Shown piece by piece: positions 53,834-64,000 of a stretch of DNA of 64,000 bases. Location of the stretch: contig NAVB01000233.1 in the NCBI GenBank assembly GCA_002179805.1, positions 124,001-188,000 of the forward strand, in the 5' to 3' direction. The notes beneath the pieces were generated by a model. It did not search any database. It saw only the letters and a list, made by a program, of their open reading frames with translations, and was not told the DNA's origin. Origin of the DNA: Acanthamoeba lenticulata (lineage: Eukaryota; Discosea; Longamoebia; Acanthamoebidae). How positions within the stretch are numbered: the first letter of the stretch is position 1; each line of letters begins with the position of its first letter. The position numbers and the translations under genes were made by a program.

Positions 53834-56800
53834 CTATTCTTTGTAGAAGACTTGGAACTTTTGCTGCGGCCCGATGTCGTCGGACGAGGCGCTCACGCGT
53901 CCATCTGCCTCGACCGTGAGGTACTTGCCCGTGTAGTAGCTCTTGAAGGCAAACGTCTTGCGGTCCTGGCGTTCGCGCCGCAGGAGCTGCTCCTCGTCAA
54001 AGTGCACAAAGGCCGAGTCGAAGTAGAAGTAGAGCGAGGGCGACAGCGCGAGGAAGCCAGACGAAGACGAGGCAGAGGTCAAGGCCGTCACTGGCGAGGA
54101 CGTCATGATGGTGGAGGCGATGCTCGATGACAGTGACGAGATCGAACCTGCAAACGACGTCGGTTGAGGGCCGAACGGCGAGGGTGTCGTAGAAGACGAC
54201 GATGCAAAAGAAGCTGGTGACGAAGGGGGCGAGGACAAGCTGGGCGGAGCTGATGAAACGCGCATAGAGGACGGCGATGAAATGGACGAGAACGAATCGC
54301 TGCTGCCGCTGGCTTCGCCATCATCGTCGCAGAGCATGAGGTCACCGTTGAGGTTGAACCGGAGGCGCCGTCCGCCACCACCGACGGCGCGTAGGACGTA
54401 GAGCTCCTCGATCCAGTCGACGCGCTCCATGATGAAATGGTAGCGCGCGCCGCTCACCGAGTTGACACCGGGCCCAAGGTCGCGCGCCCGCACCTTGCCC
54501 CGCTCCCGCCGCGCCAGTATCTGCTCCACGTCCTGCGGGTTGTCGCTTCCACTGTCTTCGGGCACGTCGACAAAGAGGAGGCTCTGGCCACATTGGAGGG
54601 TCACCTTCTTGCGCCAGTCGATCTTCCTCTTTTTGTCATTCTCCTTCCCCTCGGCTGTCGTTGGCGTCGCTGTTGTTGTTGATGTCGCCGTAGTCGAAGC
54701 GAAACCGGCAGCCGTGCTGTCGGCTTGCTCCGCTTCTTCGTCAACGTCGGCCTTTTCCTTGCCCTTGTCACTCGGGCCTGCCTCATCAAAGTCATCGCTT
54801 TCGGCCAGGAGCCGACGGAGCTCCTCCTTCTCGCGCTCATCGGTGACGATATCTGCGATGCTGAACAGGGCTTCGACGCCGCCGCCTGCGCTGGAGGCCG
54901 TTGTGTTCTGCAGCGCGGCATCACTTGCCCGCCGCTTCGGCTGTGGCTGCTGTGGTTTCTTATCATCATCGTCGTCTTCGGGCTGAACAAGGAGGAGTGG
55001 TTTGCGCCGGGCGGCATCTCGTCGCTGCTCGGCGGCGTTCTCGAGCTCCTTCTCCTGCGCCCAGGCCTTCATCGTCCGCAGCAGCTCCGTGCCCGGGTCG
55101 GCCAGGGTGGCGGGTGGCGGGGCGTAAGTCCACGTGAGGTTGAGGTAGTTGTTGAGGGTGAGCTTGCGCGCGCCCTTGCGCCACCACCGGCTCCAAAAGT
55201 TGGTCTCCACGAAGCGCAGAAACGGCTCCACGTAGATGATCGGCTGAATGCGCGGCCCTGAGTCCCGCCCCGTCCCATCCCCACCCCGTTTACACGGAGG
55301 CCCTCCACGTGAGCCAAGAAGCGACGCATCAATCAATCACACAGGTCGGCGGTCGCACCGTTGGCAAAGAGTGGACACACGCCATCCCAGTTGAGGCAGT
55401 GGCGCAGCACGTCGTCCAGCTGAACGTGTCCCTGTGGAGATACGAAATTTGTTAAGTATTACTTATTTTAAAAATTATCAATAAATCTGGAGAAACTGAA
55501 GGAGAGAGTACGGAAGAGAGGACGTGCACGCCGGGCAGCATCATTTTGTTCATGTCAGGAAGCGGAGCGGCCTGTGGTTTGTGTACGGATAGGGGGAGGA
55601 CTGTGAGTGGCGTTCGAGGGCGAGGCCAAAAGGATAAAAAAGAACAACTGGGGGTCGGCGCGGGGGAACGATGGGCAGGACCGCTTCAACGCGCATCACA
55701 AAGTCGATGCTGATGTGGCCGAACTCGTTCGAAACGAACACCACCGAGATGTTCTCCTCCCTTCACGCCACATGCATGCCACACCAGACCCAATCAGAAA
55801 AGACAAACTTTTGAGGGCATAGGCTCGTGGTTGGCTCTCAAAAAAAGAGGGGAAAGGGGGCACGCACTTGCCCTTCATGGAGGGTGGGATTTGGAGGATC
55901 CACGGGTCCCACGAGAGCCACTTGTCCACGAACCTGAAGAGGCCAATCGTCACCATTACGCCCCGCAACAACAAGGATAGCAAGGTAAGAGAGCGGAGGA
56001 ACGGACCTCTCGCCCTCCATCTCGATCTTCTGGCCGGTCTCCTTGGAGACGCCGACCTTCTCGCTGAGGGCGCCGGCCTTGCGGATGAGAACCTTGATCT
56101 TCTTCTTGCGCTGGAGGCTGATGTCCTTGCGCACTTCGTCGAAGAGCGTCCCGCACAGCAGCGACTTGAGCCGCACCTCAAAGTAGATGCTCTTCCGCAC
56201 CAAGATCGCGTTCCTCATCTCGCGCAGCGCTGGTTATTGGTCCGCCAGGTTCATGACACGAGAAGCGCGGGTTCAGCAACTACCACGCGTATTACATTCA
56301 TAACGCTCAACAACGCACCTCGGCCTCGGTGGGTCGGCGGGAAGCGCGGGATTGTGGGCACTGTGTTGGGCGTGTCGGCCAAATCAGCCTCCGACGCAGA
56401 GCCATAGCCGCCACTGGTGTGCGTCGGCACGCAACAGGCAAGACGTTAAAGAAATGACAAGACGAGAAGAAAGAAGCCAGGAGAGGCACGTACGGGCGGT
56501 CCCAGAGCTCCTCATTGAGGGACTTGAGGCGCCAGTTCCGGCACACGGCCCCGACGCGTAGCAGGCTGAAGAGGTCCAGGTGCGAGAAGATGGCCAGGGC
56601 CGGCCCGTCGCCCACCACTTCCAGCGGATCAACTGCATACAAGTGGCACTCGCGTATGAGTCTCCATATCACTCGCGCACATACGACACATGTTGTTAAA
56701 TGAGGAAGATGAAGTGTGGGGGGGGGGGCGAACCCAGAAAGTAAGGGGCTTGGTTGTATTCGTTCTTGGCCTTCTCGAAGCGGCGCAAGTAGCTCTGCAC

Positions 56801-58364
56801 GAGCTTGTCACCCTCGCCTTCGGCGGTGCTACTGGTGTTGTTGCTGCTCGCCAGCATCTTTTCGGTGATCCTCGAGAGGATCACGTCGCCCTCCCCGGTG
56901 TGCACCTGGTGGTTCATGATGAAGAGCAATAGGGCACGTTTGTCGTCCCATGTGCTCGAGTCGTAGAGGCAGGTCTCCAAGCACGCCACTGCCAGCCGGC
57001 CGTAATAGTCTAGAAGAATGCGCGAATTAATTTCCACACGAGGCGCGCCCGAATGGTGATGTTCGAGCTTGATGAGAGCGACATCGTAAAGCGGTGCGGT
57101 ACCAGGGTTGACGTGGTTGCCAAGGGCGAGCTTGTCATACAGGAAATAGCTTTCGGCCCACTGGCTAATGAGGCGCTGGAGGTACAAGTACGTCGTGACG
57201 CCGAGGCTGCCCAGTTGTGCAGCGGTAAGTCATTCATGGAGCAGGATCATAAAATCGAAGGACGAAAGAGGAGGAGGAAGAACCTGACGATGGCAGCGCT
57301 CCAGAAGGGGAGGTAGAGCTTGCCCACGCTCGTCATGGCCAACTTGCGCACGACATTGTCATAGTCGAACCGCTCCACGAAGAAATCTTCGGCGAACTTC
57401 TGGGCGGGCCCCGCAGCCACGCCCCACGAGCCCAAGATGATGACCACCAACTCTCGCAGCACCTCCTGTTCTCGAAGAAGTGAGAACGATTCATCACCAC
57501 GGTCCATTCGGTTGCTGCTTTACCCTGAGCTCCTTCTGGAGGGCCTCGGTGTTGGTTTTATCACGCTGGTAGCCGTAGGCGGTGATCTGCTGGAGGACCT
57601 TATCCTGGTGCTCTGTCGTGAAGACCTTCTGTTTGTAGCGCTCAAGCTGCTCCTGTCGCATGTACTGAGAGTAGCACGACCGATCGGTCGGACACGAACG
57701 TAAGGCGCCTAACATAAACGAAGAGAAGAAGGTCAATGGCCAGGACGTGCGTACTGTATTGGGCTTGTGCTGCGCATCGTCGCCCTCCTCGAGGTAGCCG
57801 AGGGTAAAGTTGCGCAGCGCTCCACGGACGGCGTTGAGGACGGGATGACGCGTGTGCGCTAGTAACTTGTAGCTGCGCAAGATAGAGCCACACGTGTAGC
57901 GCGTGAAGTCGGTCCACAGCAGCCCAGTGCTGTGCCACGTGTAGCGCCTCAGTGCTGTGGTGCCCACGCAGGAACAAGGTTAGGCGCAGCATTTGTTTGG
58001 AAAAGATGCTCGCGGAAGATGAACTCACCATCTTCTTGGAGGCAAGAAATGAGCTCCCTGGTGGCATCGACGGTGGAGATGTTGATGTGGTAGAGCGCCA
58101 CGTCTGCTGATGTGAGATCTGCCACATCATTTGTGAAGTCCGGCTGACGGACTGCAGCAGGCGTGGGCGAGAAGGTTTGTTGTTCGGATGCCAGGGTAAT
58201 AGCTTTCGCCTCCGAGGGACGCAGTGGCACCACCTGCATCCATCAACAGGCTTGGATTGTTGCAAGACCCGAACAGATGAATCATGAGGCTTGCGTACCT
58301 CCTCATCCGGCCCAAAAAGAAAGGAGTCAATCGCCGCGAAATCCTTGTTGGGCTCGAACTGCAT
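53834..58364 (-). CDS. Large F-box protein with C-terminal fascin-like segment
   Basis: Minus-strand exons 58364..58299, 58233..58029, 57954..57755, 57664..57524, 57465..57289, 57175..56734, 56632..56494, 56413..56319, 56229..56007, 55933..55868, 55760..55682, 55571..55512, 55431..55359 and 55257..53834 (1129 aa). An N-terminal helical region (1-410; e.g. ELVVIILGSWGVAAGPAQKF) has no family I know. An F-box-like segment follows (412-457: ALAIFSHLDLFSLLRVGAVC, RNWRLKSLNEELWDRP). A basic helical stretch comes next (ISLQRKKKIKVLIRKAG), then a mixed domain (SVVFVSNEFGHISIDFVMR, YVEPFLRFVETNFWSRWW). Acidic, Ser- and Pro-rich linkers lead to the final 40 residues, KSYYTGKYLTVEADGRVSAS onward, which look like one fascin-type beta-trefoil repeat. 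Possible SCF receptor; exons are phase-perfect but the start is uncertain. Confidence 0.78.
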
Positions 58365-58599
58365 CGTCCAAGCGCAAGGGTATGGAACTGCAGCTTCGTG
58401 CAACGCGGCTGGTGTTGAACGTGAAGGCAGGGAGGCGCCAACGGTCGGCAGGAAATGGCCGAAGCAGCCCAGAAGCGTGTTCTGCTTTCCTCGAGTCGCG
58501 GCCCTTCGGCTTCTTCTCGTTCTCGGACAGTTTCGGCCATTCCTGATTGCTTTCCTGTGCACCATAAAGGCTTTTGCTTCTACATCATAAGATAAGCGT

Positions 58600-58617
58600 T
58601 TTATTGATTTATTTATT
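58600..58617 (-). terminator. Likely polyadenylation signals of the 7TM-kinase gene
   Basis: Two minus-strand AATAAA hexamers (plus-strand TTTATT at 58612-58617 and 58600-58605) begin 3 and 15 nt after the stop codon, implying a very short 3' untranslated region. Confidence 0.5.
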
Positions 58618-58619
58618 GA

Positions 58620-61600
58620 TCAGGGCCAGGCTGGCCGCCGATCCAGCGACTCCTCGACGCTGTCGTACAGGCCAAACGCCCGCTGATTACCACCGTCATC
58701 ACTATCGTCGTCCTCTTCGTCATCATCGTCGTCGTCATCATCATTGGCCGCCCAGTAGTCGTCCTCGCGGCCGAGCCGGTTGAGCCACCGCACGATGTCA
58801 GCGAATGACGGACGCTGTCGCGGGTCGTCAGCCCAGCACCGCTCGATCAGTCGTCGCTCGCTGTCCTCCCGCTTCGATCCTCGTCCGTCGGGCGTCTCGG
58901 CTGTGATCCGCGCCAGCGATGGCCGCTCGCCGTTGCCCACCGCGAACACGATCCGGAAAGGCCCCTCCACTTCGCTGTAGGGCTCCTCTCCTGCACAACA
59001 AAGTTTGTGATTGTCAACACACAATGATGACGACGATCAACATCAGTATTTGAAAGTGTACCAGTGAGTAGCTGCCAGAAGCAGATCGCAAAACTGTAGA
59101 CGTCGGACGACTCGGTGTAGGGCTCGTTCTTGAGCACCTCCGGCGCCATATACTGCCCCGCCCGACCCATCAGCCCGTGGCGACACCAATTAACAATTAC
59201 GTATAAAATGAGCAATCAAATAAAATGAAAAAACAAGGGGAGAGCGGGGTACCGCGGGGGTGCCAAGCCCACGCGTGGTGGAGCGACCGGCGGACTTGAG
59301 CCGCGCCAGACCAAAGTCAGCGATCTTGACCACGAGATTGCCGTCGACCTGGCGAGGGTGGACCAACCATTCCGGTCAAGGAAGGGAACAGAAAGCGAAA
59401 GTGAAGGCCGGCGATAACGAAAGACGAAAGGGCGAGGCGAAGGCACATACGAGGCAGTTGGCCGGGCACAGGTCGCAGTGGAGGATCGACGCCCCGTGGA
59501 GGTAGTTCATCCCGAGCGCGATGTCCCGCGCCATTCGAATCCGCCGACTCCGGTCAAGTTGCTCTGCCGATTCGCTTTCGTGTGAGTGGGCGAATCGAGA
59601 TGAGGCGCGCGCTTGCGACGGAAAAGAGGGCGCACCTTGCAAGACTGGGTTATGCAAGACGTCGGTCAAGCTCCCGAGCGGCATGAATTCGGTGATCAGC
59701 ATCAGGTCCGGTGGCGGCGGAGTGTAGCCCTGTTGTGTGCGTGCCCACCAGCACACCACGGACAGAGACAGAGAGACGTGAGCAGGACTGCCCACTACAC
59801 TATCGCCACGCGATGAAGGGGGAAGAGGCGCCGCAGAGACACGTACGAGGAACTGAACCACGTTCGGGTGGCGTAGCTTGCTGCACGACGACACAAGACA
59901 GGACGCAGGATCAGAGCAGAAACCACACAAATTAGAAGAAGGAAGAGACTGAAGGGCTCTCACCTGACGAGCGTGATCTCCTGGATAAAGGCGTTCAGAG
60001 AGTCTGCGTCCTGCATGCGTGTGGCCACGTACAGCTTCTTCACCGCCACATCGAGTCCGCGCCACTGAGCCCTGCGCGCGCAGAGGTCCAGTCAGTCACG
60101 CCCCCTTCGCCCCCGCCCTCCTCTCCGAGATGACATCTTGCTGACGTCATGACGCGGGGATGGGCGTGCGCGACGCACCGATGGACGATGCCAAAGGAGC
60201 CGCAGCCGACGACCTCGCCCATGGCCAGCTCGCCTCGCTCCAGCTGCGGGATCGTCGAGTCCTGCCCGAGCGCATCCAACGCTGTTCACGCATAAGCCCA
60301 TACCCCGCCCGTCACATCATTAGCACTTGAACCACTTGCTTCAAAGAGACCAAAGAGGTCGACGAGGCCGTGTACCTCTGGTGCTGCCCGCACTGCGAAG
60401 CAGAGCCGCGCTCTCCGAGACCTCCCGGAGCGGGGGCGTGATCGTGGGCTCGGTGCTGAGTCGCTTTTGTTGTTGTTGGCGCGCCATCGCGGTGATGACG
60501 TAGCAGTGAAGGACCAGGAGGAGGGTCGTGGGGAACACTTCGCCCAGGAGGTAGTAGAAGAAGCGGGACAGGACGTCGATCGCCTCGCGCGCCTCCGAGC
60601 TGTACTCGATGTGGAGGTTGTACTGGTCGGGCGTCTCGAAGAAGAGCGACAGCACGAGGAAGACCACGCGCGCCGCGAAGCAGACGATGATGAGCCACAC
60701 GCACGCCACGAGCACCGGCTTGCGGGCGCAGGTCCACGTGGCCCCACCTGGCCAGGCGATCCCGCGGCCACTGCCAATGCCGTCAACGGCCAGCTTGAGC
60801 TTGCTCTTCAGCACAGAATCGCCGGTGGCGATGCCACGGTCGGCCTCGATGGCGACGCCAACAGGGCGCTTCTGGTGTCCCTCCTCGAGATCGTCGTCTT
60901 CGTCAATCGTGAGGCGAGCTTCCTTGACCTGGTCGACGGCTCGTGGCCAATCGATGTCGCTGTTATCATCAGAGTCGTCGTCATCGATGTACCCGCCATC
61001 GTCGTCATCGTCCATAGAGAAGCGCACGTCGACAAAGCCACTGCCTATTGAGATTGGCCGCTCGCCTCGGCTGCCGCGCCGCTTGTGATCGTCGACCGCT
61101 GCGGCGGTGCCGATGTCAGTCTCGCTGGTGTTGAGGCTGGTCGAGGAGGCCTGGCGTGGGATCGCCGGGCTGAGCTGGCCGCTGGAGGGCTTGCTGGACT
61201 TGCGACTGCGCGGCGGGGCGTCGGAGCTGTACTGACGCTGCTTGTCATCGATCTCGAGGTAGTCGCCGCCGTCACGCGGCTCCAGCCGACAGAAGAAGGG
61301 GATGGCCAGGAGGCCGAAGCCCAAGATCAGCAGCGAGTAGTTGACGACGAAGAGGGCGCTGATGCTGGTTTCCACGATCATCACGTTTCCATCGGTGCTG
61401 CTGCTACTGTCTTTTGCCTCGGCGCGCTCTGCTTGGTAGGTGAAGGCCAGATAGAGCAGGACGAAGTAGAGCAGATAGAAGAAGATGTTGACGATGGCCA
61501 GACAGTAGAAGTTGCCCAGCAGTCGAGCATACCTCATGCACGACCGCGCCAGCGGTCCCTGCGGCTTCTGCATCACCGCCAATGACGTGTGAGCGATTCG

Positions 61601-61985
61601 CTTTATGACGGGAACAAGGCCATGACCGCACGTACGGCTCGGTAGAGGAAGAAACAACAGATGGAGAAGAAGAGGATGCCTGGGATATCGTCCAAGAAGT
61701 CCCTGGCTGAGCGTGAAGCCGAGAACTGGATTGACAGACCGAAAAACAAGCACCGGACTGCCCGCCAACACGTAATAAAACATCGTTTTGTTGGATGAAT
61801 GCTTGAGGCAACGGAAAGGCCTTGGGGGAGTGAATACCCATGCCGTGGGTGGCGATGAGGAGGAAGAAGGCGTTCACCCGGAGCGCAGTTCCCTTGTGGT
61901 GATAAAAGCACAGGAAGAGTGCCACGAGACCCAGTGCCCCGTGGCAGGACATCAGACACACTACGGTCCAGTCATCGACATCCAT
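58620..61985 (-). CDS. Seven-transmembrane (THH1/TOM1/TOM3-like) protein fused to a tyrosine-kinase-like kinase
   Basis: Minus-strand exons 61985..61838, 61757..61636, 61567..60376, 60281..60179, 60071..59964, 59880..59847, 59729..59636, 59563..59451, 59348..59253, 59152..59062 and 58990..58620 (823 aa). Seven hydrophobic spans appear at about residues 6-28, 33-62, 72-90, 106-132, 153-178, 373-398 and 426-452. Motifs DDIPGILFFSICCFF and RFFYYLLGEVFPTTLLLVL recall the plant THH1/TOM1/TOM3 family. Between spans 5 and 6 is a Ser/Asp-rich loop of about 190 residues. The kinase (about 500-780) has VVGCGSFGIVH, DVAVKKLY, HCDLCPANCLV (HCD replaces HRD), ADFGLARL, GTPAYMAPEVL and RCWADDPRQRPSF, typical of TKL kinases. 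An acidic poly-Asp/Glu tail follows. The membrane and kinase parts join by a GT-AG intron in exact phase. Confidence 0.88.
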
Positions 61986-62805
61986 GTCGCGCGTTGCTGG
62001 AGAAGAAGGAGCGGAAGTTGGATTTTCCTCAATCACAAAATCTCAACCGTAGTCTCGGAAGGTTTAGATGGAGAAGCGCCGCAAGGTAAGGTTGTTAACT
62101 AGTTGGCCGCCGGTGTGCTTGCGACCTTCATCATCAGCGCCTTGCTTGGCGGCGTCAAAATCAGCAAATCAGCGATTTAAAACCTCGCCTACTTTTACGT
62201 TGAGTTTTCGCGCCTCGAGTCGTTTCTTCTCGCCCACTTTTCGTCTTGCTGGCGACGCTCGCGGGCGCCAAGTGGCGAACCAGACCCCACCCCCTCAACT
62301 CACCACGCAACACTCCCAATGTCTCAAGCGGCCGCGTTCGGTGTGCCTCCCACGCACTGGTAGCAAGGGAGCCTGTTCACTGACCGCGCTTGCTGGGCAC
62401 TTGGGTGCGGCAGAGAGTGGAACAGCAGAGGGGCAGAGCGAAGAGCCCGTGCAAATGCAGCTGCAAGAACTGCTGCCAGCCCCCGAGGGCGCCGATCGTC
62501 GCCGTCTCAGAGGCTGTCATGCAGTGGAGGAGCGCAAGCTGGCAACCGAGGGACGGCAAGTGGTCGAGGCCCAGCCAGCACAACTAGCACACGTTTGCCC
62601 AGTCGCGCACGTAGAGTGGGACAAAGTCAAGCACGCGTGATCAGGCAGTGCTCTGCGTTCAAAGCTTTGGCCAGTGGCCACTAAAATCCCCCAATGCGCA
62701 AGCGGAGATGGAATTGCAATTTAATCGCTGATTTAATAACAAAAATAAAATAACAAAACCGGATAACAATAGAGGAGGCGAGGAGAACAAGTGTACTCAA
62801 GAAAC
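61986..62805. other. Divergent intergenic region, 7TM-kinase / kelch
   Basis: 820 bp between divergent starts. A plus-strand ATG at 62068 opens a 190-codon frame, with MEKRRK followed directly by a good donor (AAG|GTAAGG). It could be an upstream exon, but no acceptor restores the kelch frame. The rest of that frame is Arg/Gln/Glu-rich without similarity. Confidence 0.4.
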
Positions 62806-64000
62806 ATGCATTGGTCTTCGGCGTCGTACGAGGGCACAAAGCCCCTTGGGGTGCGGTCGCACACGACTACTCGCGTTGGATCGAAGCTTTTCGTCATCGG
62901 CGGATCTGCATCGGACGACTCGTTTAACAACGTGAGTGTATTCGATGCCGATACCTTCTTCTGGTACAAGCCCGAAGTGCGCGGCTCTGTAGAGTTCGGA
63001 CCCCACCGAGCCCACTCGGCGACGCTTATGCAGAATGGGTGTGACATCTTTGTTTTTGGCGGTGGCGACGGGCCAAACTACTTCGATTCGCTTTTCATCT
63101 TGAACACCAAGACCATGGCTTGGTCGCAGCCGAAAGTAACCGGCACAGGCACGTTTATTCTTCTTTCTTGCCGCGCCTGCCGTTCCTCTTCCCCCCCTCT
63201 TTCGCAGCAAAAATGAAGCCCCTTGTCTAGAAGATCGAACCGTAAACTCGCCAATGAGAACCGACGACGCTGCTTCAGACTTACCAGTTCGGCCTCGTCT
63301 TTTTCTATTTGCCGTTCCAGGTCCTGGCCCGCGACGCGCGCACTCTGCCACTCTGGTTGGCAAGGACCTGTACATCTTTGGTGGCGGTGACGGGCGCAAG
63401 GCTCTGAACGACATTTTTATTCTCGGTTCGTTTCCCTGCGCCGTATTCACGTCTCTCTCCAGCCTTTTGACGCTCTTCCGCCGCTTTCTCTTCCACTGGG
63501 CTCCTCCAAAACTGGCAAACAGATACGGACCTCCTGACGTGGCGGAGCTGTGAGGCGAAAGGCGACGTGCCCCCGCCCCGAGGCTATCACGCTTCATGCC
63601 TCATCGACAACAACAAGATCCTCGTGTACGGCGGGTCGGACGGCCAGGAGTGCTTCAGCGACGTGGTCGTGTTCGACACAGTGTCGGCAACGTGGAGCAA
63701 GCAGAAGGTGATCAACCCGAAGCCCCGCCTGGGCCACACGGTCAACTCCATCGGCGGCGCCGTGTTCGCCTTTGGCGGCCACAACGGCACCGACTACGTC
63801 AACGACCTCGACGTGCTTACCTTCCGAGGCCACGAGTGGACGTCGCTGCCCCACACGGGCACGTCGCCCCAGCCCCGCGGCTACCACACGACCACCTTCT
63901 ACGACTCGCGCCTCTTTGTCTACGGCGGCTTCGACAACAACAAGTGCTTCGACGAGGTCACCGTCCTCGATCTGGGCATCTACGCCTACTTTGGCGTCGG
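62806..64000 (+). CDS. Kelch-repeat protein (3' end beyond window)
   Basis: Exons 62806..63148, 63321..63425 and 63523..>64000 (at least 308 aa). Six or more kelch repeats are visible, each with the GG pair and spaced Tyr/Trp: KLFVIGGSASDDSFNNVSVF; DIFVFGGGDGPNYFDSLFIL; DLYIFGGGDGRKALNDIFIL; ILVYGGSDGQECFSDVVVF; AVFAFGGHNGTDYVNDLDVL; LFVYGGFDNNKCFDEVTVL. These form a beta-propeller for protein binding. RAHSAT and PRGYHA motifs precede the repeats, as in the RAB9-effector/acyl-CoA-binding kelch group. The first intron needs a GC donor (ACAG|GCACGT) to hold the frame. What follows the propeller is cut off by the window edge. Confidence 0.92.

Noticed and set aside
62068..62640. 190-codon plus-strand frame starting MEKRRK
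   Set aside because: No similarity. It may include an untranslated or first exon, since MEKRRK is followed by a good donor, but no acceptor links it in frame to the kelch gene.

Overview
This window looks like nuclear DNA of a free-living amoeba, most likely Acanthamoeba or a close relative (inference). Coding DNA is GC-rich. Nearly every gene is cut by several short introns, mostly 50-110 nt. Genes are packed at about one per 2 kb with no strand preference. The mix is eukaryotic: SRP54, a NEDD8-activating E1 subunit, ORC2, NOL9/Grc3, a CTD-kinase-like CDK, BLOC1S1, REC114, RasGAP and Ras. I rebuilt exon chains by matching splice sites, reading phase and family similarity. Every complete chain given sums to a whole number of codons. 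I found no tRNA, rRNA, CRISPR array, transposon or virus-derived gene.

Layout. 1-7.3 kb: SRP54 C-terminus, UBA3, TMEM164, a saccharopine-dehydrogenase-like oxidoreductase and a 4'-phosphopantetheinyl transferase. 7.6-13.5 kb: cysteine dioxygenase, an unrecognised helical protein, and a tandem pair of unrecognised glycine-zipper paralogs. 13.7-22.4 kb, all minus strand: an alpha/beta hydrolase, a nuclear-looking protein with a duplicated Cys/His module, a GT8 membrane glycosyltransferase like plant IPUT1, and a CxxC/CxxC protein. 23.5-30.6 kb: ribosomal protein eL33 and ORC2 (divergent), NOL9, and a small secretory or membrane protein. 31-39.4 kb, minus strand: a STE20-like kinase ending in a CaaX box, an MMT-type cation diffusion facilitator and a CDK. 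39.9-46.5 kb, plus strand: a C2orf76 homolog, a Ras GTPase, an F-box/MORN protein and a REC114 homolog. 46.8-48.8 kb: an unknown gene, BLOC1S1 and a very small thaumatin-like protein. 49-64 kb: a DEP-DEP-C2-RasGAP protein, a giant F-box/fascin-like protein, a seven-transmembrane protein fused to a tyrosine-kinase-like kinase, and a kelch protein running off the end.

There is no operon logic. Neighbours share intergenic space: several divergent pairs lie within 100-400 bp, and some convergent pairs have 3' ends within 50-150 bp. Thematically the window is rich in signalling (three kinases, Ras, RasGAP, 7TM-kinase) and ubiquitin-type regulation (UBA3, two F-box proteins). The most novel-looking items are the 7TM-kinase fusion, the tandem glycine-zipper paralogs, the duplicated Cys/His module and the four-cysteine thaumatin. 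A group of likely GC-AG introns is also notable.
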